49,792 nucleotides of DNA from an uncultured Anaerolineales bacterium (GTDB lineage: Bacteria; Chloroflexota; Anaerolineae; Anaerolineales; Villigracilaceae). Under the pieces are notes generated by a model. It was not told where the DNA came from, did no database searches, and saw only the letters and a list, made by a program, of their open reading frames with translations. The translations under genes were made by a program, and so were the position numbers. The DNA lies in contig CASGHD010000116.1 of assembly GCA_949319575.1 (NCBI GenBank), positions 1 through 49,792 on the forward strand, given 5' to 3'. This document shows positions 27,012 through 34,045 of the stretch, piece after piece (positions within the stretch are counted from its first letter, which is position 1; each line of letters begins with the position of its first letter).

Positions 27012-27617
27012 ATGAAGATTCGCCTCTTTCTCCCCTTCGTATTGTTCCTCCTCGCCGCGCAGGATTCGCCGCCGATCGCGATCACCTCGCCCGCGTCAGG
27101 CGAAATTTTACGCGGCGAAATAACGATCATCGGTTCAACGGATGTTCCCAACTTCGCCTCCGCTCAACTGGATTTCAAATACGCTTCAGACGACGGGGAT
27201 AGCTGGTTCCCCCTCGCGGCGTTATCTCAGCCCGCGCTTGATTCGCCTCTCTACCTCTGGAACACCGCCTCCATCACAGACGGCGACTACATCCTGCGCC
27301 TGCGTGTCAATTTAACGGATGGTACATTTCAAGAAGTGACCGTCCCCATCACCATCCAAAACGACGCGCCGATATTAACTCCAACGCCCGTTGTTACCTC
27401 AACTCCCGCATCCATCGGAGTCCAAATCCCAACCGCATTCCTCCTCGCCGCCTCCCCGACTCCCACCGAAGTCCCGCGTCCCACACCGACTCCCTTGCCG
27501 CCCAACCCCGCCTCGTTGACTCAATCCACAATCCTCTCCAGCCTTGGTCGCGGAGCAATCGTCATCATCGGCTTATTTATTTTTTCCTTCATCCTCCTCC
27601 GCCTCCGTCAACCCTAA
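27012..27617 (+). CDS. Exported, C-terminally anchored Ig-like domain protein
   Basis: A 201-residue protein with a signal peptide (MKIRLFLPFVLFLLAAQ), one Ig/fibronectin-like domain (residues ~20-115: ITSPASGEILRGEITIIG and DGDYILRLRVNLTDGTFQEVTVPITI), a Pro/Thr-rich linker with PTPTPLPP, and one C-terminal membrane helix (AIVIIGLFIFSFILL). The short basic tail suggests an outward-facing protein tethered to the membrane. The ATG at 27012 is used because the signal peptide begins there. No enzyme motif is seen. It is followed by a long pyrimidine-rich repeat and then pth. Confidence 0.78.
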   Translation: MKIRLFLPFVLFLLAAQDSPPIAITSPASGEILRGEITIIGSTDVPNFASAQLDFKYASDDGDSWFPLAALSQPALDSPLYLWNTASITDGDYILRLRVNLTDGTFQEVTVPITIQNDAPILTPTPVVTSTPASIGVQIPTAFLLAASPTPTEVPRPTPTPLPPNPASLTQSTILSSLGRGAIVIIGLFIFSFILLRLRQP

Positions 27618-27722
27618 TCCTCAATTCTCTAATCCTCCAATCCTCTAATTCTCTAATCCTCTAATCCTCTAATTCTCTAATTCTCTAATTCTCTGAATCT
27701 CCAGTCTCCAGTCTCCAATTAC
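27614..27722. repeat. Tandem CTCTAATT / CTCCAGTCTCCAAT simple repeat
   Basis: About a dozen 7-9-nt units such as CTCTAATC, CTCTAATT and CTCCAGT fill the gap before pth. The same units occur upstream of pyrG (26286-26330), before mfd (28370-28400) and inside the coding sequences of mfd and the HerA-like gene. Confidence 0.8.
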
Positions 27723-27753
27723 CACTTACCAATTACTCCCAACGGAATCCTCC

Positions 27754-28338
27754 ATGACACCAGAACCCTTCCTCCTCATCGGACTCGGCAACCCAGGACG
27801 CGAATACGCCAACACTCGTCACAACTTTGGCTTCATGGCAATTGACCGCCTTGCAGTCCGTTTGAACGCGCGCGGGATGAAAGTGATGTCGAAAGCCATT
27901 GTGATGGATTCAAAGTACGAAGATCACAAACTCATCCTCGCCAAGCCGCAGACGTTCATGAATCTTTCAGGTCAATCCGTGCAGGGACTGGCTCACTTCT
28001 ACAAAATTCCCAACGAAAACCTGATGATTCTCTCCGACGATCTCGATTTACCCTTCGGCACGATCCGCATCCGCGCTTCAGGCGGACCTGGCGGTCAGCG
28101 CGGCTTGTCGTCCATTTTGGAAAAGTTAGGCACGAAGGATATTCCCCGCATGAGGCTCGGCATCGGTCGCCCGCCTGGGCGCATGGAACCTGCCGATTAC
28201 GTCCTGCAAAACTTCTCACGCGACGATTTGAAATCCATCTCAGAGATCCTCGACCGCGCCGCCGACGCCGCGATCGAATTTGTGACAAACGGCTTGACCG
28301 CCGCGATGAATAAATTTAATGGCGATACCAGAGACTAG
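27754..28338 (+). CDS. pth: Peptidyl-tRNA hydrolase
   Basis: A 194-residue enzyme that releases peptides from prematurely dissociated peptidyl-tRNA. The family motifs are IGLGNPGREYANTRHNFGF (with the catalytic His), KPQTFMNLSGQSV and ILSDDLDLPFG. The motif usually written GGHGGHNGL reads GGPGGQRGL here, so the positions of the Asn and His that contact tRNA in E. coli Pth carry Arg and Gln; other bacterial Pth proteins may share this variant. The catalytic His, Asn and Asp positions elsewhere are kept, so it should be active. It is followed by repeats and then mfd in the same direction. Confidence 0.95.
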   Translation: MTPEPFLLIGLGNPGREYANTRHNFGFMAIDRLAVRLNARGMKVMSKAIVMDSKYEDHKLILAKPQTFMNLSGQSVQGLAHFYKIPNENLMILSDDLDLPFGTIRIRASGGPGGQRGLSSILEKLGTKDIPRMRLGIGRPPGRMEPADYVLQNFSRDDLKSISEILDRAADAAIEFVTNGLTAAMNKFNGDTRD

Positions 28339-28411
28339 AGACTGGATGACTAGAGACTAGTCGCATGGCTATTTCTCTATTCTCTAATTCTCTAATCCTC
28401 TACTCTCTTTT

Positions 28412-31400
28412 ATGCAATCCATTCTCAATAACATCCGCTCCCTTCCTCAATATCAAAATCTTCTAACCCAACTCAAAGCGGGCAAACAAATCGCTGGGCT
28501 GGGACTTCCTCGCGCCGCGCGGTTGCCTGTCCTTGCGGCGTTGCTCGAAGATATTGCCCAGCCGATTCTCTTCATCACCGACCGCGCCGACCATGCGTTG
28601 TCTTTGTTCGATGAATTGGGATTTTGGGTCAAATCGCCGCGCTATCATTTTGCGGAACCGAATCCGCTGTTCTACGAACAAGCCGCGTGGGGCGTGACCA
28701 CCCGCCGCGACCGTTTGCAGACTCTAACGACACTTTCCACTTTCCACTTACCATTTGCATCCAAACCCGAAACGCCTCCAGTTATCATCACCTCCGTCCG
28801 TTCGCTGATGACGCGCACCATGCCGCGACGCGACTTCCTCAAGGCGTGCAAAAAATTATCCGTCAACCAATCCATTCAACCTGATACCCTCTTGCGAAGT
28901 TGGGCAGAGATCGGCTATCAGCGTGTCAACACCGTGCTGGAGCCTGGACAATTCTCCAGCAGGGGAGGGATTCTCGACATCTGGGCAACCGCCGAAACGA
29001 TGCCTGTCCGCTTGGATTTCTTCGGCGATGAGATCGAAACGATTCGCAAGTTTGATCCCGCTTCACAACGCACCATCGAAAAACTAGAATCTATTCTCGT
29101 CACGCCTGCGCGGGAATATCTCCACGCTCACGATCCGTCCGCAGTTCAACTGCTGACGGAACAAGAGAACGAAGAACAATCCGCAGTTGAACTGCGGATT
29201 GAGCAAGGCGTGGAATTATCCGAATTCCACATTCCATTACTTCACAAACAACCTGCGACGTTGCTCGATTACCTCTCGCAAAAAGCAATCGTATTGATTG
29301 ACGATATTTCAATCATCGAATCCATGGCGGAGGAGATTGAGGCGCAGGCGGTCAAGTTTAGGCAAGAGAGTATCGCGGAAGAAACGTTGTCAGCTGACTT
29401 TCCGTTGCCATACATCCCTTGGTCTGAGTTGAATGACAACATTCAATCAAGTGCGTCGTTGGAATTTGGATATTCAGGCAGTGACCAGTTATCAGTGACC
29501 AGTGAACAGTCGTTGAGTAGTTGCTTTGGGCATGATGAAAGGTTTGGAGGGAGATTAAAGCAATTCGTTGAGTATGTTGCAGGATTAGTGTCGAAAAAAG
29601 AATCCGTCATCGTCGTGTCGCGCCAAGCCAAAAGGTTGGAAGAACTTTGGCTGGAACATCAGGACCAAAAACCATTGACGATAGACGATGTGGACAGCAT
29701 GGTCAACCGTCCATTGTCAATGGTCGAATTCATCGAGTCCTCTTTATCCGAAGGATTCACCCTCAATCTCCAGTCTCCAGTCTCCAATCTCCAGTCTCCA
29801 ATTCTCCAATTCTCCAATTCTCTTCACTTAATCACTGATTCCGAAATCTTCGGCTGGGAACGCCCGCAACCCCGCGCGCGCCAGCGACCTGTTGCCGAAA
29901 CGCCTGAATCGGTGTATGCGGATTTGAACGTGGGCGATTATGTCGTGCATATTGATCACGGCGTCGGGCGGTTTGGCGGATTGGTGACGCGCGAGTTGGA
30001 CAATCACGCGCGCGAATTTCTCGCGGTGGAATATGACGGCGGCGGACAGTTGTATGTGCCTGTGCATCAAGCGGATCGGTTGACGCGTTATGTGGGCGCG
30101 GAGGGCGCGGCGCCCGCGCTGGATCGTTTGGGCGGGCAGGAGTGGCACGAGAAGAAGGGTCGCGTCAAAGCCGCTGTGTTGGAAGTGGCGCAAGATATGT
30201 TGGATTTGTATGCGCGGCGAAATGTTGCGTTGGGATATTCTTTCAAACCCGACACCGCGTGGCAAAAAGAATTGGAAGATTCATTTCCGTATGTGGAAAC
30301 GGAAGATCAACTGCGCGCACTAAATGATATTAAGCGCGACATGGAATCATCGCGCCCGATGGATCGTTTGTTGTGCGGCGACGTGGGCTATGGAAAAACA
30401 GAAGTGGCGTTGCGCGCCGCGTTCAAAGCTGTGATGGACGGAAAACAAGTTGCGATACTTGTGCCAACAACGGTATTGGCGCAACAACATTACGAAACAT
30501 TTTTGCAACGACTCGCCGCATTCCCTGTAAAAGTGGAAATGCTTTCGCGGTTTAGAACTCCGCGCGAACAAACAACAATTTTGCACGGACTTGCCATCGG
30601 CGAAATTGATATCGTCATCGGCACGCATCGTTTGATCTCTGGCGATGTGCAATTTAAAGAACTCGGCTTGGTCGTCATTGACGAAGAACAGCGCTTCGGC
30701 GTCACGCACAAGGAGCATCTCAAAAAACTTCGCACCGAAGTGGACGTGTTGACTCTCACTGCCACGCCGATTCCGCGCACGTTGTACATGGCGCTCACGG
30801 GCGTGCGCGATATTTCCAATCTCAACACGCCGCCCGAGGAACGATTGCCCATCGTCACGCATGTCGGCCCGTATTCACCGAAACTTGTGCGTCAGGCAAT
30901 CTTGCGCGAACTCGAACGCGGCGGACAAATTTTCTTCGTGCATAACCGTGTCCAAACCATTGACGCGATGCGCGCGCATCTCCATCAACTCGTCCCCGAA
31001 GCGAACGTGGATATCGGTCACGGGCAGATGCCAGAGAATCAACTCTCCGAAGTGATGCACCGCTTCAACAACGGCGACACAGATATTTTGCTGTCAACCA
31101 CAATCATTGAATCTGGATTGGACATCCCCAACGCGAACACCCTCATCGTGGATCGCGCCGACACCTTCGGCTTGGCTCAACTCTATCAACTACGCGGTCG
31201 CGTCGGACGTGGGGCTGCGCGCGCCTACTCCTACTTTTTTCGCCACAACAAGCTGACTCCCACAGTGGACGGTCAACAGCGACTCGAAGTCATCGCCGAA
31301 AACACGCAACTCGGCGCGGGCTATTCGATCGCGATGCGCGACCTTGAGATCCGCGGCGCAGGCGACCTGCTCGGCACGCGGCAATCAGGTCATATTCAAG

Positions 31401-31945
31401 CCGTTGGATTTCATTTGTATACGCGGTTGCTGGCAGATGCCGTCCGACGTTTAAGGTTGGCAGGTTCAATGTTGAACGTCGAAAGCCTCGCCGCTCAACC
31501 TTCCAACCTTCAAACCTTCAACCTTCAACCGATGTCCATGCCTGTGAACGTAGATTTACCCCTCGCCGTCGGAATCCCCGCTGAATACATCCCCGATCAA
31601 GATTTGCGTTTGCGGTTGTATCGCCGCATCGCGGACTTGCGCGATGAAACCGAAATTGACGCGCTGGCATCCGAGTTCAAAGATCGCTTCGGTGAATTAC
31701 CCGAAATGACCGCGAATCTGTTTTATCAGATGCGAGTCAAGTTGAAGGCAGAGAAGGCGGGACTATCGTCCATCAACTGGGAGAGCGGACAGATCGTGTT
31801 GAAATATCCCGCGTCGGCAAATGGAAATGAGTCCAAGCGGTTGGCAGATTTGGGCGCGGGCATCCGCGGCGGCAAGTCCGCGTATTGGTGTTCGTTTGGG
31901 GAGAAGTGGGAGGGGAGGTTGTTGGAGGTGTTGGGGAAACTTTAA
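28412..31945 (+). CDS. mfd: Transcription-repair coupling factor
   Basis: A 1177-residue SF2 translocase that removes stalled RNA polymerase and recruits UvrA. In order, it has a UvrB-like N-terminal region (RGGILDIW near residue 190), the RNA polymerase interaction domain (YADLNVGDYVVHIDHGVGRF near 500), the helicase core (LLCGDVGYGKTEVALRAAF near 653, VVIDEEQRFG, LTATPIPRTL, LSTTIIESGLDIP, LRGRVGRG) and the C-terminal TRCF domain. Four segments look foreign (residues ~242-263, 356-367, 451-470, 1013-1040), because their DNA matches repeat families found between genes. Despite these inserts the frame is intact. Its last ~100 bp are duplicated beyond hicAB. Confidence 0.96.
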   Translation: MQSILNNIRSLPQYQNLLTQLKAGKQIAGLGLPRAARLPVLAALLEDIAQPILFITDRADHALSLFDELGFWVKSPRYHFAEPNPLFYEQAAWGVTTRRDRLQTLTTLSTFHLPFASKPETPPVIITSVRSLMTRTMPRRDFLKACKKLSVNQSIQPDTLLRSWAEIGYQRVNTVLEPGQFSSRGGILDIWATAETMPVRLDFFGDEIETIRKFDPASQRTIEKLESILVTPAREYLHAHDPSAVQLLTEQENEEQSAVELRIEQGVELSEFHIPLLHKQPATLLDYLSQKAIVLIDDISIIESMAEEIEAQAVKFRQESIAEETLSADFPLPYIPWSELNDNIQSSASLEFGYSGSDQLSVTSEQSLSSCFGHDERFGGRLKQFVEYVAGLVSKKESVIVVSRQAKRLEELWLEHQDQKPLTIDDVDSMVNRPLSMVEFIESSLSEGFTLNLQSPVSNLQSPILQFSNSLHLITDSEIFGWERPQPRARQRPVAETPESVYADLNVGDYVVHIDHGVGRFGGLVTRELDNHAREFLAVEYDGGGQLYVPVHQADRLTRYVGAEGAAPALDRLGGQEWHEKKGRVKAAVLEVAQDMLDLYARRNVALGYSFKPDTAWQKELEDSFPYVETEDQLRALNDIKRDMESSRPMDRLLCGDVGYGKTEVALRAAFKAVMDGKQVAILVPTTVLAQQHYETFLQRLAAFPVKVEMLSRFRTPREQTTILHGLAIGEIDIVIGTHRLISGDVQFKELGLVVIDEEQRFGVTHKEHLKKLRTEVDVLTLTATPIPRTLYMALTGVRDISNLNTPPEERLPIVTHVGPYSPKLVRQAILRELERGGQIFFVHNRVQTIDAMRAHLHQLVPEANVDIGHGQMPENQLSEVMHRFNNGDTDILLSTTIIESGLDIPNANTLIVDRADTFGLAQLYQLRGRVGRGAARAYSYFFRHNKLTPTVDGQQRLEVIAENTQLGAGYSIAMRDLEIRGAGDLLGTRQSGHIQAVGFHLYTRLLADAVRRLRLAGSMLNVESLAAQPSNLQTFNLQPMSMPVNVDLPLAVGIPAEYIPDQDLRLRLYRRIADLRDETEIDALASEFKDRFGELPEMTANLFYQMRVKLKAEKAGLSSINWESGQIVLKYPASANGNESKRLADLGAGIRGGKSAYWCSFGEKWEGRLLEVLGKL
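29137..29200 (+). repeat. In-frame palindromic element in mfd (CCGCAGTTnAACTGCGG)
   Basis: Two palindromes, GTCCGCAGTTCAACTGCTGAC and AATCCGCAGTTGAACTGCGGATT, flank an acidic linker. They encode residues ~242-263. The core CAGTTnAACTG resembles the palindromes at 7847-7890. Confidence 0.7.
29477..29511 (+). repeat. In-frame CAGTGACCAGTTATCAGTGA-type repeat in mfd
   Basis: The coding strand reads GGCAGTGACCAGTTATCAGTGACCAGTGAACAG, encoding Ser/Gln-rich residues ~356-367. It matches the intergenic repeats at 24629 and 38898. Confidence 0.65.
29764..29822 (+). repeat. In-frame CTCCAGTCTCCAAT repeat in mfd
   Basis: Tandem CTCCAGTCTCCAGTCTCCAATCTCC units encode NLQSPVSNLQSPILQFSNS (residues ~451-470), just before the RNA polymerase interaction domain. 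The same DNA forms the non-coding tract before pth. Confidence 0.75.
31448..31530 (+). repeat. In-frame AACCTTCAACC-type palindromic element in mfd
   Basis: GGTTGGCAGGTTCAATGTTGAACGTCGAAAGCC and CAACCTTCCAACCTTCAAACCTTCAACC form an inverted element encoding residues ~1013-1040. A close copy lies inside the leuS T-box leader (39274-39344). Confidence 0.75.
31843..31945 (+). repeat. Direct repeat, left copy (mfd 3' end)
   Basis: From GGCAGATTTGGGCGCGG to the stop codon, the end of mfd is repeated in direct orientation at 32697-32799 with roughly ten mismatches and a 1-nt gap. The pair brackets a palindromic repeat and the hicAB genes. Confidence 0.85.
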
Positions 31946-31947
31946 TG

Positions 31948-32010
31948 ATTCGCCACAGAGACCACAGAGTTCTCTGAGCTTTTTTTCTCAATGCTCTCTG
32001 TGGCGAAAAT
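31948..32010. repeat. CCACAGAG-type palindromic element after mfd
   Basis: GATTCGCCACAGAG on the left is inverted as CTCTGTGGCGAAAAT on the right, with a T-rich centre. It may act as the mfd terminator. Confidence 0.75.
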
Positions 32011-32029
32011 GACTTTCGCAAGAGGTCTA

Positions 32030-32443
32030 TTATTCCGCAGTTCCCTCATGGGAGGCAATGTATTCGAGAGTCGCCTGAGTGATCAACCCTGAACGGGTTT
32101 CTCCATTGTCGGAGGCAAACTTGTCCATCAAATTCAAAACTCTTTCGGGCAAGGTAATGTTTACCCGTTTTGACTTGCCCGATAGTTTCGCCGCGTCCAC
32201 TGAAACGACCGCCCAAATGCCATCGGTGTAGTCGGGATTGTTTTGATGATATTCGATGGTTTGAGGCGTAGGGATGGCTTCCCCATCAATCAACATCCCC
32301 TCCAAATGAGCCTCAATCGCTTCGACAACCTCGGATAATGCTTCGTCGAGGGTTGCGCCCGCGCTAAAGCATCCCGCCACATCTGGAACGGTCACGCCGT
32401 AATCGCTGTTAGGATCTTTGTGAATCACAACTGGATAGCGCAT
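32030..32443 (-). CDS. hicB: HicB-family antitoxin
   Basis: A 137-residue antitoxin. The N-terminal HicB fold shows the family pattern YPVVIHKDPNSDYGVTVPDVAGCFSAGATLDEALSEVVEAIEAHLE. The C-terminal ~45 residues form a ribbon-helix-helix DNA-binding end (KRVNITLPERVLNLMDKFASDNGETRSGLITQATLEYI), so it can both bind HicA and repress the operon. It starts 6 nt after the hicA stop codon. The order toxin first, antitoxin second is usual for hicAB. Confidence 0.94.
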   Translation of the reverse strand: MRYPVVIHKDPNSDYGVTVPDVAGCFSAGATLDEALSEVVEAIEAHLEGMLIDGEAIPTPQTIEYHQNNPDYTDGIWAVVSVDAAKLSGKSKRVNITLPERVLNLMDKFASDNGETRSGLITQATLEYIASHEGTAE

Positions 32444-32449
32444 ATTCTC

Positions 32450-32647
32450 TCACTTCTTCTCCGACCAAGACCAACCTGCCTGCCGATAAATACTGCGAAG
32501 GGTGCCGATTGGCAAATCTCTTTTCGGATGTGGGACAGTCACCCTGCCTGGTTTTACGGGATGTTTGAAATGATGGTGACTGCCGCGCACATGCACAAGC
32601 GACCAGCCGTCTGCCTTGAGTTTTGCAATGATGTCGCGGCTGTTCAT
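32450..32647 (-). CDS. hicA: HicA-family mRNA interferase toxin
   Basis: A 65-residue double-stranded-RNA-binding-like toxin that cleaves mRNA. It has the family core MNSRDIIAKLKADGWSLVHVRGSHHHFKHP, with the catalytic His in the GSHHHFKH segment, followed by VTVPHPKRDLPIGTLRSIYRQAG. The ATG at 32647 is used; the track adds five residues that are not part of the family. The key residues appear intact, so the module is probably functional. Promoter elements are not clear; ATTATA-like sequence lies just upstream of the start. Confidence 0.93.
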   Translation of the reverse strand: MNSRDIIAKLKADGWSLVHVRGSHHHFKHPVKPGRVTVPHPKRDLPIGTLRSIYRQAGWSWSEKK

Positions 32648-32696
32648 GGAGTTATTATACACACACTACACACTGCGTCAATGCCTTGCATGATTC

Positions 32697-32799
32697 GGCA
32701 GATTTGGGCGCGGCATCCGCGGTGGCAAGTCCGCGTATTGGTGTTCGTTTGGGGATGCTTGGGAGGGGAAGTTGTTGGAGGTGTTGGGGAGGTTGTAAT
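32697..32799 (+). repeat. Direct repeat, right copy (untranslated copy of the mfd 3' end)
   Basis: GGCAGATTTGGGCGCGGCATCCGCGGTGGCAAGTCCGCGTATTGG copies the end of mfd, but a 1-nt deletion breaks the frame. It is not preceded by other mfd sequence, so it is a duplicated end and not a second gene. Confidence 0.85.
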
Positions 32800-32912
32800 C
32801 TTGATGGGAATGAGAATTTGAATTGAGTGGGGGGTGCCAAAATTTGCAAGTGGAATAGGAAAATGAGACTTTCCCCATCTTAGCCATAATAACGAATAAC
32901 GATAATAATATA

Positions 32913-32941
32913 TTGACAAACGATAAGTCGTGTGTTACAGT
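32913..32941 (+). promoter_or_regulatory. Promoter of the DUF2975/XRE gene pair
   Basis: TTGACA, a 17-nt spacer and TACAGT. The sequence around the -35 box repeats AACGATAA, which may be an operator. The region is AT-rich. Confidence 0.6.
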
Positions 32942-32974
32942 ATACCTATCCTATTACCAAGTGAGGCATTACTT

Positions 32975-33451
32975 ATGAAAAAAGGGTCAACGCTATTCTT
33001 GAAGTTTGTCATTTGTCTTATCGCTATCGGAGTCCTTATATGGCTGATTTGGTTCCCTCAACTTGAAGGAAGAGCCGCTAAACTAGATCTAATCAGCATT
33101 TATATAGATCCGCTTATTATCTATGCTTACATAGGTTCAATTCCATTTTTTGTTGCGTTATATCAGGCATTTAATCTTTTAGGCTATATTGACGGCAATA
33201 AAGTTTTCTCTCAATTATCAGTGAATGCTGTGAGGAATGTAAAATACTGTGCAATCACATTCAGCGGCTTCATTGTGCTAGGAATACTATACATAAGGTT
33301 ATTTGTTAAAGGTGACGACTCGGCGGGCGTTACTGCCTTGGGCATGTTTACTACTTTTGCTTCTATCGTAATTGCAACCGCTGCTGCTATTTTTCAAAGA
33401 CTTCTGCAAAATGCCGTAGACATAAAATCAGAAAATGATTTAACGGTATAA
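32975..33451 (+). CDS. DUF2975-like four-helix membrane protein
   Basis: A 158-residue protein with four predicted membrane helices (FLKFVICLIAIGVLIWLIWF, PLIIYAYIGSIPFFVALYQAFNLL, YCAITFSGFIVLGILYIRLF and the region around GMFTTFASIVIATAAAIFQRLL). Layout, length and the pairing with a small YozG-like helix-turn-helix gene match the DUF2975 family, whose function is unknown. The ATG at 32975 follows GTGAGG and begins with the typical MKKGS start; the track extension upstream is unlikely. Codon use is AT-rich compared with neighbours, which suggests transfer from a lower-GC bacterium. Confidence 0.85.
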   Translation: MKKGSTLFLKFVICLIAIGVLIWLIWFPQLEGRAAKLDLISIYIDPLIIYAYIGSIPFFVALYQAFNLLGYIDGNKVFSQLSVNAVRNVKYCAITFSGFIVLGILYIRLFVKGDDSAGVTALGMFTTFASIVIATAAAIFQRLLQNAVDIKSENDLTV

Positions 33452-33460
33452 GGTGCAATT

Positions 33461-33667
33461 ATGGCGATAATAATCAATATCGATGTAATGTTGGCAAAGA
33501 GAAAAATGAGTGTTACTGAACTTACCGAGAAAGTTGGTATAACCATGGCCAATCTTTCCATCTTGAAAAATGGAAAGGCAAAGGCTGTCCGTTTTTCAAC
33601 GCTCGAGGCAATTTGTAAAGCATTAGATTGTCAACCGGGAGATATTCTAGAATACAAAAGTGAGTAG
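33461..33667 (+). CDS. Small XRE-family (YozG-like) helix-turn-helix regulator
   Basis: A 68-residue Cro/C1-type DNA-binding protein: MLAKRKMSVTELTEKVGITMANLSILKNGKAKAVRFSTLEAICKALDCQPGDILEY, which is nearly the whole PF13443-like domain with no effector domain. It lies 9 nt after the DUF2975 gene and is surely co-transcribed; such pairs are frequent in Firmicutes and others. It probably autoregulates the operon. The base composition is AT-rich, like its partner. Confidence 0.93.
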   Translation: MAIIINIDVMLAKRKMSVTELTEKVGITMANLSILKNGKAKAVRFSTLEAICKALDCQPGDILEYKSE

Positions 33668-33765
33668 CTTTCTGACTTCAAAATGTAGGGAGTCGTACAT
33701 AGTGATGGCGATGTTGAATAATTGGTCAATTTCATTCTCCTTCAGCCCACCCAACTAGGGGCATT

Positions 33766-33993
33766 CTACATCTTCATCCCCCGCGTGGCAATGTAGTTGG
33801 GATGATATTTCCCCAGCGGCGAATCGGACATCAAGTCTTCGTACAGGTCGGTGATGACGAATCCTGCCGCGCATTGTCCGCCGAGCAGGTCGGTCAGCGA
33901 GTGACCGAATTCGAGGGGCAAGCCTTTGGTGAGATATTCGTCCAAGTCTTCTTTCGAGAGGCTGGTCACAAAAAGCATTTCGCCGATTCCCAA
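33766..33993 (-). pseudogene. 3' remnant of a class I SAM-dependent methyltransferase (copy A)
   Basis: The ORF encodes only the last ~68 residues of the methyltransferase whose end is also at 49574-49792: VTSLSKEDLDEYLTKGLPLE, GGQCAAGFVITDLYED and KYHPNYIATR. Identity with that copy is high at the DNA level (by eye, near 90%) and stops abruptly at the codon GTGACC. Upstream codons (MGIGEMLF) are unrelated. SAM-binding motifs are absent, so it cannot be a working enzyme. It may be a decayed duplicate. Confidence 0.8.
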
Positions 33994-34045
33994 TGGTTAA
34001 AGAAGGGCGCGTTTGATCGCGGATAGTTTCAAACCCCTTATTCTG

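Noticed and set aside
27614-27722. CRISPR array in the CTCTAATT repeat tract
   Set aside because: The units are 7-9 nt tandem repeats with no spacers, and there are no cas genes.
32420-32821. 133-residue plus-strand ORF over hicA
   Set aside because: It lies opposite hicA and then runs through the duplicated mfd end in a broken frame.
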